Assembly: GCA_963575655.1 (NCBI GenBank)
Contig: CAUYTY010000155.1
Span: forward strand, 1 to 43,575
Length of the DNA stretch: 43,575 nucleotides
Source: Gammaproteobacteria bacterium
GTDB lineage: Bacteria > Pseudomonadota > Gammaproteobacteria > CAIRSR01
Direction: 5' to 3'
Part shown: positions 36,810 to 43,575 of the stretch, in pieces
Position numbering within the stretch: the stretch's first letter is position 1
How the letters are laid out: each line of letters begins with the position of its first letter
Notes under the pieces: model-generated
Database searches by the model: none
Seen by the model: only the letters and a program-made list of their open reading frames with translations
What the model was told of the DNA's origin: nothing
Translations under genes and position numbers: made by a program

Positions 36810-38141
36810 CTAATCGTTCAAGCCACCATCCGTGTCGGATAAATCATTGCTGGCGGTTGATGTTTGTCCACGCTGAGCACTACCAGAAATGATTACGGTG
36901 CTGGTAACAGCATGGCAATTAGAAAGTATCGTCTGCGGATGAGTCAGATTAACAAAATATTTGGCATATTTATGTCCCAGACTGTCAGCAGCGTGAAGTA
37001 GATTTGGGTCACAAAACCCTAGAGCAGCCTGCTGTAGTAGGGCATGGTAGCGAGCCGGAGTCCTCGCGAAGGCCTCGCCGGGCCAAGAGGTCCAAGAAGC
37101 TACGCCCTTCATGTAAGGAGTGAGAAAGTCGATACTTTTACGTATTCCTCTGCCATCGGCGGTACTAAAATTCCATACGTCAATACCTAGTCGTTTCCCA
37201 ATATCAGCAATATCAGCAGCAACCTTCAGATTGTATACACTGTACATAAAATTGTTTGCGTGTGGCATTTCAAGAGGCTGAGTACCGTCTGCCGCAAACT
37301 GTACCGGAATACGGGTTAGGTAATGCCGTACATACCTTTTTGCTCCCGCCGTATCATCAATGTACATCGATAGTAATGCTCCTAGCAAGTCATAATTAGA
37401 ACCGTGATTACCTGGATTGCGAAACTCTTTTCTACCCGCTACACTAAACTCCATCCAATCTAGAAATCTACTACTCCACTGCTGCATAGCAAGTTTATTC
37501 GCTCTCCTCCAATGTGGAGACGCCTCGATTAATCCTAGCCCTTCATACAGCAACCGAAAATAATTACTCATACCAGCAACAACAAAACCGCCTTCCATGG
37601 ATACTCCAGGTATAACCTTACCAAACCTTGAATTCGGGTTCATCCGCGTTTCTGATCTAATAAAAAAGATACGGACCAACTCTGCCGCACGCTCGGCATA
37701 AACCTCGTTCTCAGTGAAGAAATACATCAAACCAAGCCGATGTATTGCAATCGATACTTTACCAAATTGTGAAAGCGATCCACCCGAGTTTGGATTGACG
37801 TGTCCCGGGCGTTTTATATATGGCAACCCGTTCGCTGTTTTCGGGTTTGGCCAAAAGTACGCCCCGATTGAGATGAAGTCATGCGGGGTTGCCCCCGGCA
37901 CAGAGATTAGACCAAACGTTTTGGTTACCGAATATGAATCACCAAGCAGTTTTCGATCGGCAGAGGCCTGCAATGAAGTCATCGCTATGTTTGCCCACGG
38001 TGCTCCACTCTGCCAAGCATCCTTACTCGCCTGCAGATAGGTTTTATCGTACAAAAACGTTCTGGATTCTGCGCTATTGCCACGAACAGGAATAATTAAG
38101 ACAAGAAATAAGAACGCCATTAAAAAACGAAAACGCATCAT
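36810..38141 (-). CDS. alginate-lyase-like (PF05426) secreted protein
   Basis: A 443-residue exported protein. ATG 38141 is preceded by GGAGAAG; a TTG five codons upstream is less likely. The signal peptide is residues 1-24 (MMRFRFLMAFLFLVLIIPVR, then GNSA). Family landmarks are PHDFISIGAYFWPNPKTANG near residue 85, then LPYIKRPGHVNP, and NPGNHGSNYDLLGALLSMY near 240, which holds the Asn-His pair used in PL5-type (A1-III/AlgL) lyases. A MPHANNFMYSVYNL stretch with a possible catalytic Tyr comes after it. These enzymes cleave alginate or related polyuronates by beta-elimination in the periplasm. No other alginate genes are in the window. The last 25 residues are Ser/Thr/Asp-rich and probably disordered. 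Confidence 0.82.
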   Translation of the reverse strand: MMRFRFLMAFLFLVLIIPVRGNSAESRTFLYDKTYLQASKDAWQSGAPWANIAMTSLQASADRKLLGDSYSVTKTFGLISVPGATPHDFISIGAYFWPNPKTANGLPYIKRPGHVNPNSGGSLSQFGKVSIAIHRLGLMYFFTENEVYAERAAELVRIFFIRSETRMNPNSRFGKVIPGVSMEGGFVVAGMSNYFRLLYEGLGLIEASPHWRRANKLAMQQWSSRFLDWMEFSVAGRKEFRNPGNHGSNYDLLGALLSMYIDDTAGAKRYVRHYLTRIPVQFAADGTQPLEMPHANNFMYSVYNLKVAADIADIGKRLGIDVWNFSTADGRGIRKSIDFLTPYMKGVASWTSWPGEAFARTPARYHALLQQAALGFCDPNLLHAADSLGHKYAKYFVNLTHPQTILSNCHAVTSTVIISGSAQRGQTSTASNDLSDTDGGLND

Positions 38142-38313
38142 AATTCTTCTCCGCAACCTTAGCGAGGGAAAACAACCTACTCAACCTTAAACAAACATCA
38201 GAATTATCTCGATAATATCTACCGGCTAGAGGACACATGTCGAATATGTATCTCACGTTATACGCTGATTCACGCTTTCGTGTACCCCCTAACCGACAGA
38301 CAAAACACTATTT
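38142..38313. other. upstream region of the alginate-lyase-like gene
   Basis: About 170 bp with no gene; the minus-strand promoter of the lyase gene should lie here. It is bounded on the right by the family A element that begins at 38314. Confidence 0.4.
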
Positions 38314-38461
38314 TAACCCAAGTTGCCACCTACTTGCCCCCTCCCCAGCCCTCCCCGTAAACGGGGAGGGAGTAGGCCGCAGACCTCCCCCCGTTTACGG
38401 GGGGATTGAGGGGGACGATTGGATGCGATCCCGAATTTTGAATAGGTGGCAACTTGGGTTA
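38314..38461. repeat. family A element supplying the tpx stop codon (148 bp)
   Basis: The left end TAACCCAAGTTGCCACCT (38314-38331) and right end AGGTGGCAACTTGGGTTA (38444-38461) are exact inverted copies over 18 bp. The core has CCTCCCCGTAAACGGGGAGG and a second C-run/G-run palindrome around GTTTAC. The terminal TTA (38459-38461) is the TAA stop of tpx on the minus strand. The right 75 bp nearly duplicate 35003-35074. Confidence 0.85.
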
Positions 38462-38959
38462 TTTTAGTGCTGCCAAGGCCGCCGTATAGTTGGGCTCCTG
38501 TTTGATCTCCGGCACTAATTCGGTATAGACCACGCGATCCCCCGCGTCGAGAACAACTACGGCACGGGCACTAATTCCCGCGAGCGGACCATCAACGATG
38601 AGTACGCCATAATCCTCGGCGAATTGGCGGCTACGCATCATTGATAAGGTGCTCACATTCTCAATGCCCTCCGCCGTGCAAAAACGACCGGCGGCAAAAG
38701 GAAGGTCTGCGGAAATGACCAAGATTACCGTATCCGCATGTTCCTTGGCGTGGTCGTTGAAGTATTTGGTAGAGATCGCGCAAACCCCGGTATCCAGGCT
38801 GGGAACAATATTGAGCAACTTCTTCTTGCCCGCAAAATCAGCGAGGGAGACCTCGCTGAGATTGGTCTTAAGCAATTTGAAGTCAGGGGCCTTGCCGCCT
38901 ACTGCAGGAAGGTCGCCGTTGGTGTGAATGGGATTTCCACCCAAGGTTACGGTTGCCAT
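38459..38959 (-). CDS. tpx: thiol peroxidase
   Basis: A 166-residue atypical 2-Cys peroxiredoxin that reduces hydroperoxides with thioredoxin. ATG 38959 ([20 protein letters not shown]) matches the family start; the frame extends upstream but without family similarity. The peroxidatic Cys lies in [16 protein letters not shown] near residue 60 and the resolving Cys in [19 protein letters not shown] near 94. The length is two residues short of E. coli Tpx, and the C-terminus ends AALAALK where the stop codon is the edge of a repeat element. It appears to be a single-gene unit. Confidence 0.93.
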   Translation of the reverse strand: MATVTLGGNPIHTNGDLPAVGGKAPDFKLLKTNLSEVSLADFAGKKKLLNIVPSLDTGVCAISTKYFNDHAKEHADTVILVISADLPFAAGRFCTAEGIENVSTLSMMRSRQFAEDYGVLIVDGPLAGISARAVVVLDAGDRVVYTELVPEIKQEPNYTAALAALK

Positions 38960-39029
38960 TGCGTTGTTACTCCGGTCATTGGTGAAGTTTGATACAAACA
39001 AATAAACGTACCGACAAAATACCGAAATT

Positions 39030-39115
39030 ATCCCCCGCTCGCATCAAAACACTCAAGTATTTTTCTCTTAACCATAAAAGAAAAACACTTTGATATTTTG
39101 AAGCTGACGGGGGAT
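39030..39115. repeat. 86-nt near-palindrome between tpx and gcvPA
   Basis: Two arms of about 41 bases, matching at roughly 30 positions, face each other around a tiny ACCA loop. The outer part is TCCCCCG/CGGGGGA and the inner part TATTTTTCT/AGAAAAACA. Transcribed, it would fold as one long hairpin. It lies eight bases after the gcvPA stop, so it may be a terminator, or a solo miniature element. Confidence 0.65.
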
Positions 39116-39123
39116 TTATTTTT

Positions 39124-40545
39124 CTATTCTTTCCGCATGGGGATTGGACAGGAGGGGGCTCGTCGCTTGGACAGAATACGCTGTAGGTGGTTGAAATAGA
39201 CCTCGATATCCGCAGGGCTACGCTGTTCGGTAGCGCAAACCAGAAGCCCTTCGCCCAGTTCGGGATAATCGCGGCCCAGGGGATAACCCGCCACCAGATT
39301 TTGCGCCGCCAGGGCTCGAACTACCTCATCCACCGGGGCTGGTAGGCGTAGAGCCGCTTCGTGGAAGATGCCGCGCTCGAAAAGGCGTTCTACCCCTTCG
39401 AGGGAGGTCAACCGCTCTACCAGGGCCTGGGTATTGGCATGACAGGCCGCCGCCACGCGCTCCAGGCCGGTAGGCCCGAGGATCGACAGATGGATGGTCG
39501 CGGCGGTCATCATCAGACCCTGATTGGTGCAGATGTTGGAGGTTGCTTTGGAGCGGCGGATATGTTGCTCGCGGGCCTGGAGGGTGAGGGTAAAACCCGG
39601 TTTGCCCTCCAGGTCAACAGTGCGACCAACGATGCGCCCCGGCAATTGACGGACCAGATCCCGACGACAGGTGATGAAACCAAAGTAAGGCCCACCGGAC
39701 GACAGCGGCGCGCCCAAGGGCTGGCCCTCACCACAGGCAATATCCGCACCCCGTGCCCCCCACTCACCGGGAGGCTTAAGCAGCGCAAGGGACACCGGAT
39801 TGACCAGGGCAATTACCCGCCCTCCATGGGCATGAGCCCAGTCGGTGAGGACATCCACCTCCTCCAAGACGCCGAAGAAGTTGGGCTGGGGTATCACCAA
39901 CGCAACGAAATCTCCCGGTGCGGTGGGGAGAGATGCCGGGTCGATGTGCCCTCCGCGACGGTCGTAGTCCAATTCTTCCAGGGTGATACCCTGGGCGCTG
40001 ACGATGGTATTAACCACACGCCGATAGATCGGATGGACCGTGCGCGGCATCAGGATGCGACCGCCCTTGGCGTTGCGAGCAGATGACTTCCGAGCCATGG
40101 GACCAACGCGCATCGCCATGAGCACCGCCTCTGCTAGACCAGAAGCGCCGTCGTAGAGGGATGCGTTGGAGACCTCCATACCGGTAAGCGCAGCCATCAT
40201 TGACTGATACTCGTAGATGACCTGAAGTGTCCCCTGGCTGGCCTCGGCCTGATAGGGGGTATAGGCGCTGTAAAACTCCCCACGGCTCAGAATTTGCCAC
40301 ACCGCAGCAGGGATATGGTGGTCGTAGGCTCCTGCGCCCGCAAAACACAGCGGGGTACCGTCCGCCGCCGCGCGCTCCTGCATCAGGCGGGTGACCTCCA
40401 TCTCCGAAAGCCCTGGTGGAATGCCAGGGAGGCCATGCGAGCGCAGTTCCGCAGGAATTTCGTCAAACAGGTCTTCGATCTGGCCGACACCCATGGTGTC
40501 GAGCATTTCCCGAATATCATCCGGGGTATGGGGAATAAAGGGCAT
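39124..40545 (-). CDS. gcvPA: glycine dehydrogenase (decarboxylating) subunit 1
   Basis: A 473-residue N-terminal half of the split P-protein of the glycine cleavage system. It starts with the typical [20 protein letters not shown], followed by the [18 protein letters not shown] region near residue 68, [20 protein letters not shown] near 95 and [16 protein letters not shown] near 338. Subunit 2 (GcvPB), which carries the PLP Lys, is not in the window; the next gene downstream is tpx. With GcvPB it decarboxylates glycine and passes the aminomethyl group to the lipoyl arm of GcvH, encoded 1 kb upstream. A toxin-antitoxin module separates it from gcvH and gcvT. Confidence 0.93.
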   Translation of the reverse strand: MPFIPHTPDDIREMLDTMGVGQIEDLFDEIPAELRSHGLPGIPPGLSEMEVTRLMQERAAADGTPLCFAGAGAYDHHIPAAVWQILSRGEFYSAYTPYQAEASQGTLQVIYEYQSMMAALTGMEVSNASLYDGASGLAEAVLMAMRVGPMARKSSARNAKGGRILMPRTVHPIYRRVVNTIVSAQGITLEELDYDRRGGHIDPASLPTAPGDFVALVIPQPNFFGVLEEVDVLTDWAHAHGGRVIALVNPVSLALLKPPGEWGARGADIACGEGQPLGAPLSSGGPYFGFITCRRDLVRQLPGRIVGRTVDLEGKPGFTLTLQAREQHIRRSKATSNICTNQGLMMTAATIHLSILGPTGLERVAAACHANTQALVERLTSLEGVERLFERGIFHEAALRLPAPVDEVVRALAAQNLVAGYPLGRDYPELGEGLLVCATEQRSPADIEVYFNHLQRILSKRRAPSCPIPMRKE

Positions 40546-40554
40546 GTGATGGGT

Positions 40555-41080
40555 TCAGTGGTAGGCCAACATCTCGGGCAGGGAGCTACCCAATGCAAAG
40601 GTCGGATAGTCGGACTTTAATTTTATTTGGATCGCGACCAACATGGCATATAAGCCAGTTACGGATTCAAAGGCCAAGTTGAGTTGCGCGGCATTCCTCT
40701 CAACATCGTCAGGATAATCATGCGCAAAATTATTACGAATCGTGCGCAGGTTGTGCCACTTTTCAGCCCCCTCGACAAATCCAAGTTTTTCCAATCGATT
40801 GAGTTTATCGATTATGGGGCGGCGTTCGTAGGGCTCTTCCAGATATTGCAAGAGTGCAGGCAATAAATGACTCCCGATAGCGTCCTGCGATTTTGTGAAG
40901 CGCAGAATAAACTGATCGATACCCTGCACCTCAGCATCATTAAGCACAGCATATTTCCTACCGGTAAGAGGCAAAATCCCACGCAGTGAAGATTAACGCA
41001 TACAACAGAAAATAGGTATGCCGTTCACATTCACGCCAGGCGTTTTGTAGTCTCAGCGGGAAGATGTCGTCAGTCACCAT
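40555..41080 (-). pseudogene. HEPN-family toxin-like gene, frameshifted
   Basis: The gene is in two frames. Residues 1-28 (from ATG 41080: MVTDDIFPLRLQNAWRECER, then HTYFLLYAL) run into IFTAWDFASYR and a stop. The rest (LPLTGRKYAVLNDAEVQGID to the end at 40555) is in the next frame. Removing one base in the tta-atc-ttc stretch near 41000 joins them as YALSSLRGILPLTG. The C-terminal part has the HEPN RNase motif RNNFAHDYP (R-x4-H) near residue 112 of the joined protein. HEPN proteins of this HepT-like type are RNases or AMPylation targets paired with MNT antitoxins, and the MNT gene lies directly upstream. As written, the toxin is broken. Confidence 0.78.
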
Positions 41081-41154
41081 CGAAATCATTACCAGCAGCA
41101 ACACTACTCGTTCCCACTCGTTGGGAAGAGAATAAACGGTTAACACCCGCAAGA

Positions 41155-41460
41155 CTACAAACGAATACCGGTTCGTTTAGCAATGGAAAAAATGGGAGGA
41201 CGCCATTGACGCACCGGATAATCTACCAATACATCAATTTTCTGCTCCCCAATCCTCCTGTTGAGCTTCGTCAGGAAATGCAGCTCCGCATCGGCCACGA
41301 GCCTTGGGTCGGTCTGATCGGTTTCAATCAACAGGTCGATATCGCCACCGCGTTGGGTATCGTCTACCCGTGAACCAAACAGCCAAACATTCGCCCCGTC
41401 GCCGAAGGTTTCAGCGACGGTAGAACGAATCGCGGCTTGCTGGATTTCAGTGAGTCGCAT
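41155..41460 (-). CDS. MNT-type nucleotidyltransferase antitoxin (MntA-like)
   Basis: A 101-residue minimal nucleotidyltransferase. The catalytic signature GSRVDDTQRGGDID (GS-x10-DxD) is at residues about 29-42, followed by a third acidic position in QKIDVLVDY near 74. These small proteins pair with HEPN toxins and neutralise them, in the studied MntA/HepT cases by adding AMP to the toxin. The partner toxin gene begins about 75 bp downstream but is frameshifted. The pair interrupts the glycine cleavage genes, which suggests acquisition. Start ATG 41460. Confidence 0.88.
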   Translation of the reverse strand: MRLTEIQQAAIRSTVAETFGDGANVWLFGSRVDDTQRGGDIDLLIETDQTDPRLVADAELHFLTKLNRRIGEQKIDVLVDYPVRQWRPPIFSIAKRTGIRL

Positions 41461-41500
41461 CGCGAACCAACCTCAGATACGCCGTACAAGAAGATCGATG

Positions 41501-41545
41501 GTAATCATTCACCCCCTCCCGTTGGGAGGGGGAGTGAACGGTTAC
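41501..41545. terminator. family C-type hairpin between gcvH and the antitoxin gene
   Basis: GTAATCATTC (41501-41510) and GAACGGTTAC (41536-41545) are imperfect inverted ends around CCCCCTCCC-gttg-GGGAGGGGG. It ends two bases from the gcvH stop codon and would form a strong hairpin after gcvH. Confidence 0.6.
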
Positions 41546-41547
41546 GA

Positions 41548-41943
41548 TCAATGCTCTTCTTCCGCCACCAGGGTAGAGTAGGCGGTGCGATCTAGGAGCG
41601 CATCGAAATCAGCGGGGTCGGCGGGACGCAAACGTAGGATCCAACCATCTCCATAAGGATCCTTATTGATTGACTCGGGAGATACGTCTAAGGCCATATT
41701 AACCGCCACGACTTCTCCGGCCAAAGGGCAATAGATATCAGAGGCGGCTTTTACCGACTCCACTACCCCGCATTCCTCCTCTGCCGCAAGAACCTGACCA
41801 ACCCCGGGCAATTGGACGTAGACCATATCGCCCAAAAGTTCTTCGGCATGGGCAGTGATACCTACGGTCACACTCCCATCCTCTTCGCGACGAACCCATT
41901 CGTGGGTTTTGGTATATCGATAATCGCCAAATGCCTCGATCAT
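41548..41943 (-). CDS. gcvH: glycine cleavage system H protein
   Basis: A 131-residue lipoyl carrier. The modified Lys lies in [20 protein letters not shown] near residue 64. The start [20 protein letters not shown] and the closing [16 protein letters not shown] are typical. It shuttles the aminomethyl group from the P-protein to the T-protein. ATG 41943 is preceded by AGAGTAGAG. The gcvT gene lies 190 bp upstream on the same strand, separated by a repeat element rather than coupled to it. Confidence 0.96.
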   Translation of the reverse strand: MIEAFGDYRYTKTHEWVRREEDGSVTVGITAHAEELLGDMVYVQLPGVGQVLAAEEECGVVESVKAASDIYCPLAGEVVAVNMALDVSPESINKDPYGDGWILRLRPADPADFDALLDRTAYSTLVAEEEH

Positions 41944-41986
41944 TATTCTCTACTCTTTAAGGGTGATTTGTTCAGGTAAACTACGG

Positions 41987-42136
41987 GTAACCGCTCATCT
42001 CCTCTCAAACAAGAGGAGGTCGAGCACCGGCGATTAACAATAAAGCATCGCCAACAATCGGTAGGTTGCATCAGTAATTCTTTTATCGCCCTCCTCTCAA
42101 TCCCCTCTCTTTGAGGATGGGGGAGAGAACGATTAC
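41987..42136. repeat. family C element between gcvT and gcvH, overlaps the gcvT stop
   Basis: The ends GTAACCGCTC (41987-41996) and GAACGATTAC (42127-42136) are imperfect inverted copies. Inside are a CCTC/GAGG palindrome, the 70-bp core at 42021-42090 shared with 9756-9825, and a second CCTC/GAGG palindrome. The gcvT stop TAA (TTA at 42133-42135 on this strand) lies within the right end. Non-coding. Confidence 0.6.
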
Positions 42137-43239
42137 AACTGTGATTTGCCAAAACGCACAAAAGGAGGTTTCACCACCCGGGCTGATAACCATTGACCAC
42201 GAATCTCCACCTGACACTCCGTGGAGGTAGCGAGGGGCACTCGGGCAAGGGCAATCGATTGCTCCAAAGTGGGGGAGAATCCACCGCTGGTGATTATTCC
42301 ACCACCAACCCCCGGCACTTGCACCGCTTGACCATGGCGCATCACCCCCCGTCCCTGTAAAACTAATCCCACCAATTTTTGCGAGACCCCGGCCTTACGT
42401 TGGGATTCTAAGGCTGCACGGCCAATAAAATCGCGATCAGGGGGATTAAAGGCAACGGTCCAAGAGAGACCTGATTCCAAGGGAGTCACTGTCTCGTCCA
42501 TGTCATTACCATAAAGATTCATGCCAGCCTCCAGGCGCAGGGTGTCGCGGGCCCCTAAACCGCAGGGAGCAACCCCGGCGGCACGCAATGCCTCCCAAAA
42601 ACCGGGAGCACTAGCAGTCGGAAGTATCACCTCGAAACCGTCCTCGCCGGTATAGCCGGTACGGGCAACGAACCAATCCGCCTTTTCACCGTCACCGGCG
42701 ACCCCCTGGAAGGCAACGAGCCCCTCTGCCGCAGTAGCAAGCCCGTTAGAGTCAGACAAGACGGCAAGTACCTGCCCTCGGGCCTCGGGACCCTGGACCG
42801 CCACCATGGCCAGGTCAGTTCGCTCCTGCACCTCCACACCCCCAACCTCGGCAGCCCGCGCCCTGATCCAGGCCAAGTCCTTACTACGGGTAGCTGCATT
42901 GACCACCAGCCGGAACCAGTCCTCGGTCATAAAGTAGGCGATGAGATCGTCCAATACCTCACCCCAAGGATTCAACAGGCACGAATAGAGGGCCTTGCCG
43001 GGTAGATTTAATCGGGCCACGTCATTGGCCAACAACCAGCGCAGAAACTCCTGTACCCGTGAACCGCGTAAGTCCACTACCGTCATGTGGGAGACATCAA
43101 ACATCCCTGCGGCACGGCGTACTCGATGGTGTTCATCGAGTTGGGAACCATAATGCAACGGCATCTCCCAGCCGGCGAAATCCACCACCTTTGCCTTAGC
43201 GGCTAAGTGCTGCTCATAAAGCGGAGTCCTGCTGCTCAA
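42133..43239 (-). CDS. gcvT: aminomethyltransferase (glycine cleavage T protein)
   Basis: A 368-residue T-protein that moves the methylene group from the H-protein to tetrahydrofolate, releasing ammonia. It starts RTPLYEQHLAAKAKVVDFAG, followed by WEMPLHYGSQLDEHHRVRRA, and has GMFDVSHMTVVDLRGSR near residue 46. The folate-site region GYTGEDGFEVILP is near 197, and GLGARDTLRLEAGMNLYGND near 228 holds the catalytic Asp region. The start is a TTG at 43239, supported by AAAGAGGT seven bases upstream and by family alignment. The stop codon lies in the end of a repeat element, so the last residues (GKSQL) may be altered. No glycine riboswitch was recognised upstream. Confidence 0.95.
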   Translation of the reverse strand: MSSRTPLYEQHLAAKAKVVDFAGWEMPLHYGSQLDEHHRVRRAAGMFDVSHMTVVDLRGSRVQEFLRWLLANDVARLNLPGKALYSCLLNPWGEVLDDLIAYFMTEDWFRLVVNAATRSKDLAWIRARAAEVGGVEVQERTDLAMVAVQGPEARGQVLAVLSDSNGLATAAEGLVAFQGVAGDGEKADWFVARTGYTGEDGFEVILPTASAPGFWEALRAAGVAPCGLGARDTLRLEAGMNLYGNDMDETVTPLESGLSWTVAFNPPDRDFIGRAALESQRKAGVSQKLVGLVLQGRGVMRHGQAVQVPGVGGGIITSGGFSPTLEQSIALARVPLATSTECQVEIRGQWLSARVVKPPFVRFGKSQL

Positions 43240-43245
43240 GTGAAT

Positions 43246-43252
43246 ACCTCTT
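43246..43252 (-). promoter_or_regulatory. ribosome-binding site deciding the TTG start of gcvT
   Basis: AGAGGT read on the minus strand lies seven bases before the TTG codon at 43239. No ATG or GTG near the conserved N-terminus offers a better start. Confidence 0.7.
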
Positions 43253-43575
43253 TAATTTGATTTTGGCGATGAAAGAAAATTATTCTAAATATCCCCGTTA
43301 ACTACTGATTCTGGCAATCCTGGTGCGGCAACAAAAATCATCAGCAATTATTTCTTTACATCACAAAAGTCACACAGTAACCCTCAGGTGCCAAGATCGA
43401 GTAAATTGGAACCGATACTACTCAGGCCGTCCGTACCAACGGCGCGGCAGACTATACCCCACGAGAGGGGATGAAACCAAGCCCGCAGTCTTGAGTCAAT
43501 CACCCCGGGCTAAAGCCCGGGACTTGTGAAAGCAAGCCCGAGATTGACCAGCCTTAGTCCGAGAAATCGGACTAC
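43253..43575. other. gcvT upstream region and right edge, with hairpins and a protein-like tail
   Basis: No complete gene. A plus-strand frame at about 43402-43488 reads GTDTTQAVRTNGAADYTPRE, then GMKPSPQS and a stop, with an in-frame stop just upstream; it looks like the tail of a decayed gene. A perfect hairpin CCCGGGCT-aa-AGCCCGGG follows at 43504-43521. AGTCCGA/TCGGACT pairs at the extreme right edge. Confidence 0.35.

Noticed and set aside
39361-40086. 241-residue open frame on the plus strand
   Set aside because: It lies fully antisense to gcvPA, whose protein is well conserved, and its composition is that of a G/C-rich shadow frame.
43240-43400. Glycine riboswitch upstream of gcvT
   Set aside because: I looked for the conserved glycine aptamer features on the minus strand and saw none.

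Overview
The window looks like a chromosomal segment of a gammaproteobacterium with mid-range G+C. The support is protein families typical of that class: a YhdP/AsmA-like giant, a RelA with the EFDDY signature, a Tpx peroxidase, a UvrD-type helicase, a split glycine decarboxylase (GcvPA) and a DUF29 protein. I cannot name the species. The density of short inverted-repeat elements between genes would fit a repeat-rich genome such as those of large sulfur or magnetotactic gammaproteobacteria, but that is inference only. No tRNA, rRNA or CRISPR array was recognised.

Layout. 1-6.7 kb: the end of an MscS-type channel that runs off the left edge, a SAM methyltransferase, then a two-gene unit with an ATGA overlap: a cyclic-nucleotide-binding-fold/SLC13 transporter fusion and a membrane-anchored ABC-type substrate-binding protein carrying an internal expansion. 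6.8-12.7 kb: a small glycine-zipper exported protein and central carbon genes, namely acetyl-CoA synthetase (frameshifted at a 9-G run), malate dehydrogenase and both subunits of a class I Fe-S hydro-lyase/fumarase. 12.8-20.2 kb: yhdP, an orphan molybdate-type permease (modB) and relA. 20.7-29.5 kb: a SNF2 helicase, a decayed IS1595-type transposase, a chemoreceptor ending in a PilZ domain, and uvrD. 29.7-32.7 kb: the argD-argF-folD operon on the minus strand. 33-38.2 kb: a DUF29 protein and a lipoprotein L,D-transpeptidase, then a convergent pair made of a secreted putative TIM-barrel glycoside hydrolase and an alginate-lyase-like protein. 38.4-43.2 kb: tpx, then gcvPA, gcvH and gcvT on the minus strand, with a HEPN/MNT toxin-antitoxin module (toxin frameshifted) inserted between gcvPA and gcvH.

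The most unusual feature is not a gene. At least three families of short non-coding inverted-repeat elements sit between genes. Family A (about 93-181 bp) has ends close to TAACTCAAGTTGCTACCT. Family B (about 81-113 bp) has ends close to TAGTGTCTGGCCGAAAAC. Family C has ends close to GTAACCGTTC. Several lie directly against the 3' ends of genes, and in three cases (tpx, the L,D-transpeptidase gene and gcvT) the stop codon lies inside the terminal repeat of the element. One family B element is nested inside a family A element. A separate 144-bp element with 23-bp terminal repeats lies at 1616-1759, an 86-nt near-palindrome lies between tpx and gcvPA, and a candidate structured RNA lies upstream of the SLC13 fusion gene.
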